Under the pieces are notes generated by a model that saw nothing but the letters and a program-made list of their open reading frames with translations, made no database searches and had not been told where the DNA came from. A stretch of DNA of 30,606 bases from a virus: the IMG/VR virus record IMGVR_UViG_3300044904_000121, positions 1 through 30,606 of that record, one strand, 5' to 3'. Position numbers and translations under genes: made by a program. This document shows, piece after piece, positions 22,543 to 28,397 of this stretch. Each line of letters opens with the position of its first letter. Within the stretch, counting starts at the first letter, position 1.

Positions 22543-23207
22543 TGCCCCCTGCCAATCGCCTCGAACTTTTCCTTGCCCGTCTTCCGCAGCGCCTCAATAA
22601 ACGAGTGCAGCCGCTTGAAAATATCAATCGCCGTCCCCCCCGCCAGCGCCGGCGGCAGCTCCCTCTCCCCCCTTTCGAGTTCCGCGAAGATGTAGGAGGC
22701 CGCCTCCGAGGCCTGCCGCGCCGCCTCCGCCGATGGCATCATGGTGTGCTCGTCATTCTTCCGCCGAATCGCCTCCCGCTTCGCCTTCTCAGTCGTGAGC
22801 CATTCCTGCGGCGACGCCATCCCCTCGGGGAGCTCGCTGCCCTTGGTCATCATTCCGAACAAGAATGGCACCAGAATCCCCGAGTCCACCCGGCTGCCGG
22901 AAATGAACGCCGAGCATCCCTGCCGTTTCGCTGCCTTAATCAGCGCCAGCGGCGCCCTCAGCACCGCCGCCGCCTGCCCCAACGACTCAAAAACGGGGAA
23001 TTTAATTCTGCGCCCCTCGCTTTCACCCCCGCCCGTGCCCGCAGTTGAAAATTTGCTTTCGCCCCGTTTCCCTCGCTCGCCAGCGCCCCCAGGAGCGCCC
23101 GCCCTTTTCGGCGTCACTTTCGTGCCCTTGCCCGCTTTCGACGCCTTGCGCCGCCTTTTGCGCTTCACCGCCCCAGTTTCTTGTGTTTTCGATTTTTTCC
23201 TTCTCAT
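22539..23207 (-). CDS. Putative small terminase subunit, 222 aa
   Basis: From ATG 23207 (MRRKKSKTQETGAVKRKRRR) the N-terminal ~70 residues are very basic and disordered. The middle (FESLGQAAAVLRAPLALIKA) looks like a helix-turn-helix of Nu1-type small terminases. It is followed by a charged helix (WLTTEKAKREAIRRKNDEHT) and a C-terminal helical part (GTAIDIFKRLHSFIEALRKT). The gene precedes TerL with a four-base overlap, the normal order. A start at 23255 would add 16 residues. It would recognise the packaging site. Confidence 0.75.
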   Translation of the reverse strand: MRRKKSKTQETGAVKRKRRRKASKAGKGTKVTPKRAGAPGGAGERGKRGESKFSTAGTGGGESEGRRIKFPVFESLGQAAAVLRAPLALIKAAKRQGCSAFISGSRVDSGILVPFLFGMMTKGSELPEGMASPQEWLTTEKAKREAIRRKNDEHTMMPSAEAARQASEAASYIFAELERGERELPPALAGGTAIDIFKRLHSFIEALRKTGKEKFEAIGRGQ

Positions 23208-23390
23208 AGTTTTCCCCTGGAATGGCTGGCCAGCCTTGCTGGGTAGGCGCGCCAAGAGATTCCTTTAGCCGGCTGCGATCGGGATGCGACGAATTTGCAC
23301 GCTTTCGACTTACCACGGCGTGCCCGGCTTTGGTAGTCCGCCAAAGGTATGAGAGAGCGCTGCGGACCTATGCTATTATAGGAAAAACCG

Positions 23391-23720
23391 ATGCATCAGA
23401 AAGCACAGCTAACCGTATGTGAGAAAAAAATCTGCGATGACCGGGCCGCCGGTTTAAGTTGCAAGGCGATCGCAAGCAAGCGAGGACTCACGATCAGCAC
23501 AGTAAAAACTCATCTTGATCGGGCCTATAAGAAGAATGGCGTTCACAGCTGCCTCGAATTGCAGTGCCTCCTACAGGGACGTAAGTGCGACGAGTGTCTG
23601 GCGTCGGTTGCGGTCCAGATAAGCAGGTTGGCAGCATCGTGCGCCCGCTCTAATTCGCTGGGTATAACGACCTTGAGGAGCGCGCAGCATAGGCTTATGA
23701 GTGTACGCACGTGCGCATAA
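23391..23720 (+). CDS. LuxR/GerE-type HTH protein, up to 109 aa
   Basis: ATG 23391. Residues about 7-60 form a GerE domain (LTVCEKKICDDRAAGLSCKA, IASKRGLTISTVKTHLDRAY), with recognition helix TISTVKTHLDRA. It has no sensory domain. The C-terminal third (residues ~72-109) reads through the 70-bp repeat at 23663 and is probably not conserved. It diverges from the packaging operon across 23208-23390 and could regulate it. It is related in type, not closely in sequence, to the 81-aa regulator at 16346. Confidence 0.65.
   Translation: MHQKAQLTVCEKKICDDRAAGLSCKAIASKRGLTISTVKTHLDRAYKKNGVHSCLELQCLLQGRKCDECLASVAVQISRLAASCARSNSLGITTLRSAQHRLMSVRTCA
23571..23690 (-). pseudogene. Truncated copy of the 5' end of the 113-aa gene at 26889-27230
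   Basis: On the minus strand ATG 23690 reads MLRAPQGRYTQRIRAGARCC and stops after 39 codons. The first 14 residues match MLRAPQGRYSQRVR of the 113-aa gene. After that the sequences differ. It lies under the LuxR-like gene and is probably a duplication remnant. Confidence 0.35.
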
Positions 23721-23732
23721 TTACTTGTTCGG
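23663..23732. repeat. 70-bp direct repeat, copy 1
   Basis: Differs at only four positions from 27203-27272. Each copy joins the end of a minus-strand gene (PNK stop) to the start of a reading frame MLRAPQGRY. Ends TATAAC and GTTCGG resemble attC core boxes, but I do not find convincing paired arms. Confidence 0.85.
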
Positions 23733-23957
23733 GGCATACCATCGCCAGCCCACCATTGCCCGCCAGATGCGCAGCGTTCTGGACACCGCGCCGGGATGCA
23801 GTAGCCCGCGTGGTTGCACGTAGATCAGCGTCGGCAGTGGTCCGTGAAACCATCCGGCGCACAGTTCCAGCCGTCGTGAGATGCGCCAGGCCCACGCCTT
23901 GGTCAGCACCTTGTCAGGCTCCAGTGTCACTTGGTTGTAGGTTGTCGTTCTCATCAT
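23721..23957 (-). CDS. Small phage protein, 78 aa, unknown
   Basis: ATG 23957 (MMRTTTYNQVTLEPDKVLTK). The product is rich in Trp and Arg (KAWAWRISRRLELCAGWFHG) and ends ...WYAPNK, with its last codons in the 70-bp repeat. No family is recognised. It is the last gene of the minus early run. Confidence 0.55.
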   Translation of the reverse strand: MMRTTTYNQVTLEPDKVLTKAWAWRISRRLELCAGWFHGPLPTLIYVQPRGLLHPGAVSRTLRIWRAMVGWRWYAPNK

Positions 23958-24224
23958 TCAGTATTTTCGAGCTTCGGTTTTCCAGTTTAGGAGTTTGGTT
24001 GCCAGGGAGCGCATATTGTCCGCGTCCACAGATTCTCGGTATGCCTCATCACAGGCTCGCAGCGTTCCATCGTGCCGGTCCAGCAGGTGCCGATAGGTTT
24101 CCTGCGCCAGCCATCTCGCCACGATCACGTAGTCGTAGCGTCGAATTCCCGAACCAGACGCTCCACGCAATGAGGGCCGCGCTTGGCTCGGAGGCAATTC
24201 GGATGTTGGTTTGGCGGCCCTCAT
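23958..24224 (-). CDS. Small early protein, up to 88 aa, unknown
   Basis: The frame opens at ATG 24224 inside hairpin A, so residues 1-26 are encoded by the hairpin and may be non-native. A downstream GTG in YDYVIVARWLAQETYRHLLD is an alternative start. The body is helical and charged (LDRHDGTLRACDEAYRESVD, ATKLLNWKTEARKY). No family is recognised. Confidence 0.5.
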   Translation of the reverse strand: MRAAKPTSELPPSQARPSLRGASGSGIRRYDYVIVARWLAQETYRHLLDRHDGTLRACDEAYRESVDADNMRSLATKLLNWKTEARKY

Positions 24225-24244
24225 GCGTGAGCTATTTGTTCGGT
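24148..24244. repeat. attC-like hairpin A
   Basis: Core boxes CCCGAAC and GTTCGGT. Left arm CACGCAATGAGGGCCGC pairs with GCGGCCCTCATGCGTG, with one unpaired A in the left arm. It separates the genes ending at 24249 and starting at 24224. Confidence 0.75.
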
Positions 24245-24248
24245 GGAT

Positions 24249-24446
24249 TCATCTGTTCCAGTCCTTCTCCTGAGCGCATCGCTTCGAGCAGTAGCAGATG
24301 CCGTCGGGAGCGCAGTGATAGCGGTCGCCTTCCCACATCGGCTTGTCGCACCAGTCGCAGTACCAGCTTGGAGGTTCTGTCCTATCCCCCGAACCAGACG
24401 GTCGAGCAGACGGCGGTTTAGCGGTTCTCTTGAGTGTTTTGGGCAT
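24249..24446 (-). CDS. Cys-rich small protein, 65 aa
   Basis: Starts ATG 24446 in the loop of hairpin B, so the first ~22 residues (MPKTLKRTAKPPSARPSGSG) are hairpin-encoded. The body YCDWCDKPMWEGDRYHCAPD and CYCSKRCAQEK has CxxC, HC and CxCxxxC, a probable zinc-binding fold similar to MYND or TRASH-type fingers. It ends just before hairpin A. Confidence 0.55.
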   Translation of the reverse strand: MPKTLKRTAKPPSARPSGSGDRTEPPSWYCDWCDKPMWEGDRYHCAPDGICYCSKRCAQEKDWNR

Positions 24447-24493
24447 AGCTGTGTCAGGGGTTATTTGCGCCGCTGCTCCGCTCTGTGTTCGGC
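24388..24493. repeat. attC-like hairpin B
   Basis: Core boxes CCCGAAC and GTTCGGC. Arms GAGCAGACGGCG / CGCCGCTGCTC, with one unpaired A in the left arm. Confidence 0.75.
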
Positions 24494-24675
24494 GGAGAAT
24501 TGTCTCGTCGGCACTCCTCGCATATCCACATGCCGATTGCGTTCAGCTCGTTCCAGGTCACCTTTTTGCAGTTCGTACATCTATGATAGAATCCAGACCG
24601 TCGCCGAACCAATCGGTGCAGCGAATGAGCGCCAGACTGATCGTTGGCGTTCGGATATTGGGTGGGGGCGCTCAT
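24454..24675 (-). CDS. Small zinc-ribbon-like protein, 73 aa
   Basis: Opens at ATG 24675 within an arm of hairpin C and overlaps the previous stop (ATGA). Residues 1-26 (MSAPTQYPNANDQSGAHSLH...) are hairpin-encoded. The body has YHRCTNCKKVTWNELNAIGM then WICEECRRD, two CxxC pairs. The end reads into hairpin B. Confidence 0.5.
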   Translation of the reverse strand: MSAPTQYPNANDQSGAHSLHRLVRRRSGFYHRCTNCKKVTWNELNAIGMWICEECRRDNSPPNTERSSGANNP

Positions 24676-24696
24676 CGCTGACCTCTGTCGTTCGGA
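24603..24696. repeat. attC-like hairpin C
   Basis: Core boxes GCCGAAC and GTTCGGA. Arms CAGCGAATGAGCGCC / GGCGCTCATCGCTG, with one unpaired base in the left arm. The ATGA stop-start junction of two genes lies in the arm. Confidence 0.75.
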
Positions 24697-24911
24697 GGAA
24701 GTGGCGTGAGATCATTTATGGCGCAATGCACGCTGTTTGACGCGTCGCTCAAGTATGTGCCGCCAAGCCCAGCGTGCTCGAATGATTTGGAGCGTTCTGC
24801 ATACGCACACATCCTGTCCAACTCGCCGGCACAGGATCGGAGCCTTCGAACCAATCGCTTGACGACAACGGCGGCCCGCGCTGGTAGTGGGGTGATCGGT
24901 TCAGTTTTCAC
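24672..24911 (-). CDS. Small early protein, 79 aa, unknown
   Basis: ATG 24911 lies inside the partial hairpin D and the stop overlaps the next start (ATGA). The product (MKTEPITPLPARAAVVVKRL) has a basic N-terminus, a helical part (RSCAGELDRMCAYAERSKSF) and a Ser/Asn-rich end. It resembles the many phage proteins with RMxAYAERxx but is not assignable. Confidence 0.45.
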   Translation of the reverse strand: MKTEPITPLPARAAVVVKRLVRRLRSCAGELDRMCAYAERSKSFEHAGLGGTYLSDASNSVHCAINDLTPLPPNDRGQR

Positions 24912-24953
24912 ACATTGGGTTTTGTCGCGCCGTGCCTCAGCTCTGTGTTGGGC
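24845..24953. repeat. Partial attC-like hairpin D
   Basis: Core boxes TTCGAAC and GTTGGGC, but only six arm bases pair (ACGGCG / CGCCGT). The right half is nearly identical to that of hairpin J, so this may be a recombinant of two sites. Confidence 0.45.
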
Positions 24954-25195
24954 GGCCGTAGTACCACATCCAGGATTGCATCGACTCGGTCTTTGGGCAG
25001 CCGCTGGCGGCGGCCATCGTCCCCTCGTGGCAGCGCCTCGCAGTAGTGAACGCGCAGCCCACGGGCCGAGAATCCAAAGCGGCCGCAGTTTGGGCAGCCG
25101 AACAGCGGTTCCGGTTTTGGCCGCCCAACCCGTCGGTGCAGCGAATGAGCGCCATGCGCGTCAGGGGCAGCAGGATGTTGGGGAGTGGCGCTCAT
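24908..25195 (-). CDS. Small zinc-finger-like protein, 95 aa
   Basis: Opens at ATG 25195 within an arm of hairpin E. Residues 1-25 (MSATPQHPAAPDAHGAHSLH...) are hairpin-encoded and resemble the start of the 73-aa protein at 24454. The body FGCPNCGRFGFSARGLRVHY followed by C is a C2HC-type finger with spacing similar to C2H2 fingers. The C-terminal end runs into hairpin D. Confidence 0.5.
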   Translation of the reverse strand: MSATPQHPAAPDAHGAHSLHRRVGRPKPEPLFGCPNCGRFGFSARGLRVHYCEALPRGDDGRRQRLPKDRVDAILDVVLRPPNTELRHGATKPNV

Positions 25196-25216
25196 TCGCT
25201 GACCTCTTTGTTCGGC
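25123..25216. repeat. attC-like hairpin E
   Basis: The best site: core boxes GCCCAAC and GTTCGGC, 15-bp perfect arms CAGCGAATGAGCGCC / GGCGCTCATTCGCTG. Confidence 0.8.
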
Positions 25217-25470
25217 GCCAGGGCGCGGCCTTTATCTGTGAGTCCAAAATGTCCCGTCGCATACGTCCAAGCCAAGCCGCGCCTGACAAGGGCTCGGGCC
25301 GCGCTCAGGTATGGCGCGTTCCCATGCCCGGCTATCTGCACGCTGATGGTGTCGGTTGCGAGCCATTGGAGGACGTATCGCTGGGTACGAGAGAGGGACG
25401 CAGAACCAATCAGTGGAGCAGACGGCGGGCTAGCCGGTCTCTCGACGGTTTCTGGAATGCTCTGGCTCAT
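25192..25470 (-). CDS. Small wHTH-like protein, 92 aa
   Basis: The preferred start is ATG 25470 (MSQSIPETVERPASPPSAPL), in the loop of hairpin F; a longer frame from 25545 overlaps the helicase-loader gene. Residues 1-23 are hairpin-encoded. The body (SRTQRYVLQWLATDTISVQI, then ALVRRGLAWTYATGHFGLTD, KGRAL) matches the pattern of small winged-helix proteins that end in a ...xLTxKGxAL wing. It may regulate transcription. Confidence 0.5.
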   Translation of the reverse strand: MSQSIPETVERPASPPSAPLIGSASLSRTQRYVLQWLATDTISVQIAGHGNAPYLSAARALVRRGLAWTYATGHFGLTDKGRALAPNKEVSE

Positions 25471-25506
25471 GGGGATTTCGCGCCGCTGCTCACCTTGGTG
25501 TTCGGA
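25400..25506. repeat. attC-like hairpin F, next to the helicase-loader gene
   Basis: Core boxes GCAGAAC and GTTCGGA. Arms GAGCAGACGGCG / CGCCGCTGCTC, same unpaired A as hairpin B. It begins 6 bases after the stop of the DnaC-like gene. Confidence 0.75.
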
Positions 25507-25511
25507 AGCCG

Positions 25512-26162
25512 TCATCTTAGGTTCCAATCTGGAGCGTCGGACCATACGAACTGGTTTTTACCCCGGAGCATCCGGCTCGCCACCCTCACATCAACCGTCG
25601 CCCCGATCTCAGCCAGGGTCTTGTTGGTGGTGATTAGGGTCCATTTGCCCAGCCGCGCCGCGAGAATTCTGTCCGCCACATCCGCCACGTTTCCTCTTAT
25701 ATCTCGATCAGCTCCAAGATCCTCGATCACCACCAGCCACTCCTCGCAAATATCGCGCACCCGCCCGTAATTGCCGTTATGGAGATCGTTGCAGAGGCTC
25801 CGCCAGTCCACCCACACGTATGAGTTGCCGACTACTCGCCCCGCCGACAAATGAACGGTGAACCTGGCCACGTCCAAAAACCACCTGCGAACCGCCGACG
25901 CCAGCAGTGTCTTTCCTGTGCCGCTTGTCCCAGCGAGGGTCAACCAATACGGCTCGGTGACGTTCACGTTTTGCGCGAACATCATTGCCGCTTCACGAAA
26001 CCGGACCAACTGCGGTTCCCCCAGCGTCTCGAAGCGATTGAATCGTGCGCTTAGCTCGGTTGGCTTCAATTTTTCGCATGTCGTACAGGGGGGCCTTCCC
26101 TTCATTGTAGGTCCCTGCATTGCGGTCAAAACCGTTCGCGTGATTTGTTCGATGGTTTGCAT
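25512..26162 (-). CDS. DnaC/IstB-like AAA+ helicase loader, 216 aa
   Basis: Walker A is AGTSGTGKT at residues 77-85, Walker B is WLVVIEDLGAD at 142-152, sensor-1-like LITTNKT at 176-182, and an arginine-finger region VASRMLRG at 194-201. The N-terminal part has CTTCEKLKP, a possible zinc pair, before FNRFETLGEPQLVRFREA, a typical DnaC lead-in. ATG 26162 overlaps the initiator gene by 170 bases. Met20 (26105) would still overlap by 113, and the CTTC-FNRF region favours one of these. It loads the replicative helicase at the phage origin. Confidence 0.85.
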   Translation of the reverse strand: MQTIEQITRTVLTAMQGPTMKGRPPCTTCEKLKPTELSARFNRFETLGEPQLVRFREAAMMFAQNVNVTEPYWLTLAGTSGTGKTLLASAVRRWFLDVARFTVHLSAGRVVGNSYVWVDWRSLCNDLHNGNYGRVRDICEEWLVVIEDLGADRDIRGNVADVADRILAARLGKWTLITTNKTLAEIGATVDVRVASRMLRGKNQFVWSDAPDWNLR

Positions 26163-26892
26163 TCTTTTGTCGGTTGTGGCCCATGCGATCTTCGAGCGCC
26201 GCTCTCCAGTCGCTTACAGGCCGGTTTCTCCAGGTCATCCAAACTCCGTCCAGCGCGTCCGCCTCAAATCCTACGAACGCTGTCCGTACCTGCTCTGGAG
26301 TGTAGTCGCTGCACACCTGAAAGTGCTCGATGCACTTCTGCAGGGATGGATGATTGTTCCCCTCTCCTTCATGGGATACCCTTAAAGGGATACCCTTAAG
26401 AGTATATGCACCCCCCCCCCACTGGCCGGTTTTAGGTCCACCCCTGGCCGGTTTTAGGTCCACCACTGGCCGGTTTTGGGTCCACCACTGGTCGGTTTTG
26501 GGTCCACCACTGGCCGGTTTTAGGTCCACCACTGGCTGCTCTAACGGGCCACTGACGCATGGAGTTTCCGCACCCTCCCCATTCACCGGATTACTAGACG
26601 CGATCGGCCTGGGCTGAAGGTCTAGCGTCTGTTGCGCCGAATCAATCGCCGCCGTCAGGATGCTGGGCCGTCCCGGAGACTCCCTCCGGCGGACAAACCC
26701 CTTACTCACAAGTCTGGAGAGAGCGGCAGCGATGCCATCCCGACCCATGCCTAACTTGTTGGCCATCTTCCTGGATGACTCGTAACACTCTCCCCGTCTG
26801 AGGATGTGGCAGTAAAGCCGGAACTCGAACGGGTCCAGTTTGGCTTCATCCAGCCAACTTGGAATAAACGGAGGGTTTTTTTTAGTCTTCAT
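25993..26892 (-). CDS. Lambda O-like replication initiator, 299 aa
   Basis: Residues about 12-75 form a winged-helix DNA-binding domain (LDPFEFRLYCHILRRGECYE, KMANKLGMGRDGIAAALSRL, VSKGFVRRR). The middle is encoded by 22-bp iterons (PVVDLKPASGGPKTDQWWTQ) and a poly-G tract. The C-terminal part contains a charged helix (SLQKCIEHFQVCSDYTPEQV). As in phage lambda, the origin iterons lie inside the initiator gene. Because 22 is not a multiple of three, successive iterons are read in different frames. It partners the DnaC-like gene downstream. ATG 26892 overlaps the stop of the previous gene and lies one base after a truncated attC-like end box. Confidence 0.85.
   Translation of the reverse strand: MKTKKNPPFIPSWLDEAKLDPFEFRLYCHILRRGECYESSRKMANKLGMGRDGIAAALSRLVSKGFVRRRESPGRPSILTAAIDSAQQTLDLQPRPIASSNPVNGEGAETPCVSGPLEQPVVDLKPASGGPKTDQWWTQNRPVVDLKPARGGPKTGQWGGGAYTLKGIPLRVSHEGEGNNHPSLQKCIEHFQVCSDYTPEQVRTAFVGFEADALDGVWMTWRNRPVSDWRAALEDRMGHNRQKNANHRTNHANGFDRNAGTYNEGKAPLYDMRKIEANRAKRTIQSLRDAGGTAVGPVS
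26338..26448. repeat. Inverted repeat arm 1 (initiator gene segment)
   Basis: About 110 bases, including the ten-C tract, two TTTAAGGGTATCCC motifs (on minus) and one iteron, are repeated in opposite orientation at 30398-30507 with only a few differences. Confidence 0.85.
26419..26539. repeat. Origin iterons, five 22-bp units plus a partial sixth
   Basis: Direct repeats with consensus CCACTGGCCGGTTTTRGGTC followed by CA begin at 26419, 26441, 26463, 26485, 26507 and 26529 (partial). They have no spacers, so they are not CRISPR. They lie inside the initiator gene, which marks a probable replication origin. Confidence 0.85.
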
Positions 26893-27230
26893 TCCGAACC
26901 AATCAGTGGAGCAGATGGCGGGCTCGCCGGTCTGCCAACGGTTTCTTGCGTGCTCTGGCCTTCACCCGGCGAATAGTGCTTGAGGACCAGCCGCGCCGCC
27001 GCCGTCATCTGTCGCAAACTCACCAGATCGCGCCACGCCTCTTCCCCGCTCAGCTTATCGCGGATCGCGTACTGGAATTGGTACCACCGCTCCATTTTTG
27101 GCTCCGGCTCCGGACGGCTCGCGACATTGGCCCGCCAACGGTCCCATCGAGCGTTGGCCATGCGGCGTCCACGTTCGGACAATTCTCTCCTGACTCGCTG
27201 GCTATAACGACCTTGAGGAGCGCGCAGCAT
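26889..27230 (-). CDS. Small early protein, 113 aa, unknown
   Basis: ATG 27230 lies in the 70-bp repeat (MLRAPQGRYSQRVRRELSER). The body is basic and helical (RRMANARWDRWRANVASRPE, MERWYQFQYAIRDKLSGEEA, WRDLVSLRQMTAAARLVLKH). The C-terminal ~20 residues (TQETVGRPASPPSAPLIGSE) match the hairpin-encoded N-terminus of the 92-aa protein at 25192. This suggests the gene was fused to a broken hairpin. Stop overlaps the initiator ATG. Confidence 0.6.
   Translation of the reverse strand: MLRAPQGRYSQRVRRELSERGRRMANARWDRWRANVASRPEPEPKMERWYQFQYAIRDKLSGEEAWRDLVSLRQMTAAARLVLKHYSPGEGQSTQETVGRPASPPSAPLIGSE
26893..26960. repeat. Half attC-like site G
   Basis: Core box TCCGAAC and one arm GAGCAGATGGCG are closely similar to hairpin F across ~65 bases, but the partner arm and GTT box are not found. 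It lies directly at the start of the initiator gene and inside the end of the 113-aa gene. Confidence 0.5.
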
Positions 27231-27272
27231 AGGCTCATTGGTGTACGCACGGGCGCATAATTACTTGTTCGG
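27203..27272. repeat. 70-bp direct repeat, copy 2
   Basis: Partner of the copy at 23663-23732. It carries the end of the 93-aa gene and the start of the 113-aa gene. Confidence 0.85.
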
Positions 27273-27542
27273 CCTTACGGGTTTTCGACCACGTTTCATC
27301 AGCGGAGCTTCGAGTGGAATCCCCAGCTTCAGTCGGTGCCAGTCCCTTTCCCGGTTTCGTCTCTCCTCGATGTTCTCGTGCCTGTATTTGAGCGCCTTTC
27401 GGCGTGCATTCGCTTTCCGAGCCTCTTTGAGCTTCATTGCGTTCGAGTGCTGGGTCCACGGGTTGAATGGCCGAACCAAGCGGGTCGAGCCAACGTCCCC
27501 CGCGCTTTCAGGTTGTTTTACGTTTTCACTCATATTGTTCAT
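27261..27542 (-). CDS. Basic early protein, 93 aa, unknown
   Basis: ATG 27542 or 27533 (MSENVKQPESAGDV) lies in the loop of hairpin H. Residues ~10-25 are hairpin-encoded. The body is very basic (MKLKEARKANARRKALKYRH, RNRERDWHRLKLG) and ends KRGRKPVRPNK. It probably binds nucleic acid. No family is recognised. Confidence 0.5.
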   Translation of the reverse strand: MNNMSENVKQPESAGDVGSTRLVRPFNPWTQHSNAMKLKEARKANARRKALKYRHENIEERRNRERDWHRLKLGIPLEAPLMKRGRKPVRPNK

Positions 27543-27587
27543 CTTTGGTTTGTCTGCGGTGGCCGTAGCTCACCCGCGGCGTTAGAC
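27470..27587. repeat. attC-like hairpin H
   Basis: Core boxes GCCGAAC and GTTAGAC (perfect GTTRRRY). Imperfect arms GCGGGTCGAGCCAACGTCC / GGCCGTAGCTCACCCGC. Confidence 0.7.
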
Positions 27588-27637
27588 GGCCAAGTTTTGC
27601 GGCCTTTTCCAGCCCCAAAAATAGTTGAAAATAGTTG

Positions 27638-27666
27638 TTGCATATCCCAAGCGGTTAGGTTATTGT
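27638..27666 (+). promoter_or_regulatory. Sigma-70-type promoter before the 93-aa gene
   Basis: TTGCAT, 17-base spacer, TATTGT. The -10 box ends only 6 bases before the ATG at 27673, so transcription would start about at the start codon (leaderless mRNA). Confidence 0.6.
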
Positions 27667-27672
27667 GTGAGC

Positions 27673-27954
27673 ATGAAAACGAAAGCAGAATACGAAGCCA
27701 GAGCGGAGCAGATAATCAGCGCGGCCAAGACGGCTCTCGCTGGCGGCCCGGCCAGTCGCAGCATCGACACCACTGGGATGTCTGAGATCGGGCAGCATGT
27801 GTTCGGGCAGATCAATAATTTCAGCACATCACCTGAGACGGCGGCATACTCCATCCTCCGCGACGGATGGTCGGAGTTGAGCGGAATCGAATCCGCCAGC
27901 GCCGCCCAAGACAAAATTGGTGAGGCTGCTGAAGAAATGGGAATCGAACTATGA
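27673..27954 (+). CDS. Small acidic early protein, 93 aa, unknown
   Basis: The preferred start is ATG 27673 (MKTKAEYEARAEQIISAAKT), right after a good promoter; a longer frame from 27625 would cross it. The protein is helical at both ends and acidic (SAAQDKIGEAAEEMGIEL). It is the first of three coupled plus-strand genes. No family is recognised. Confidence 0.6.
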   Translation: MKTKAEYEARAEQIISAAKTALAGGPASRSIDTTGMSEIGQHVFGQINNFSTSPETAAYSILRDGWSELSGIESASAAQDKIGEAAEEMGIEL

Positions 27955-28154
27955 AAACATACATTGTCCGCTTTAGCGGAACGCCTCCGAATCACTCTGA
28001 CGCTCCCAGCCCGCGTTTGGTTGAAGCTGAATCTAAAGAGGATGCTAAGGCGTTGGCTCACGGACTGGCACTTCGGGACGGGCTGGTCGTATCGTCCGTG
28101 AGGACTTACTTTCAAACGCATACCGCGCTCGGCGGCGCTCACCTTTGGAATTGA
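27951..28154 (+). CDS. Small early protein, 67 aa, unknown
   Basis: ATGA overlap with the previous gene. The product (MKTYIVRFSGTPPNHSDAPS) has a beta-alpha-beta pattern (TYIVRFSG, LVEAESKEDAKALAHGLALR, LVVSSVRTYF). No family is recognised. Confidence 0.65.
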   Translation: MKTYIVRFSGTPPNHSDAPSPRLVEAESKEDAKALAHGLALRDGLVVSSVRTYFQTHTALGGAHLWN

Positions 28155-28159
28155 GTCAC

Positions 28160-28294
28160 ATGAATAAAGCAGCTCAAGCACTCGGCAGGCTCGGCGGGCA
28201 GTCCAAGTCGGCAGCCAAAGGCGAGGCCTCGAAACGAAACGGAAAACTCGGCGGCAGGCCGAAGAAGCCGAAGCCTCCAGTTCGGGCCGTCTAA
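28160..28294 (+). CDS. 44-aa Gly/Lys-rich protein of a common phage type
   Basis: MNKAAQALGRLGGQSKSAAK followed by GEASKRNGKLGGRPKKPKPP. The repeated (L/K)GG and NGKxGGRPKK pattern occurs widely in small phage and plasmid proteins of unknown role. The stop codon TAA lies within the GTCTAAC box of hairpin I. Confidence 0.7.
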   Translation: MNKAAQALGRLGGQSKSAAKGEASKRNGKLGGRPKKPKPPVRAV

Positions 28295-28397
28295 CCAAGA
28301 CGGTCGAGCGAATCGGCGGGCTCACTGGTAGTAGTGTGGTCGTTTCCATGCTCACGTCTTGGGCTTTCGCGCCGATTCGCTCACCTCTTTGTTGGGT
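28289..28397. repeat. attC-like hairpin I between convergent genes
   Basis: Perfect boxes GTCTAAC and GTTGGGT with 13-bp perfect arms GAGCGAATCGGCG / CGCCGATTCGCTC. It joins the ends of a plus gene (28294) and a minus gene (28397). Confidence 0.8.

Noticed and set aside
23663-23732. Calling the 70-bp repeats full attC sites
   Set aside because: End boxes are similar, but I could not find paired arms as in the other sites.
26419-26539. CRISPR array
   Set aside because: The 22-bp repeats are directly adjacent with no spacers and lie inside a coding gene next to a helicase loader, fitting origin iterons.
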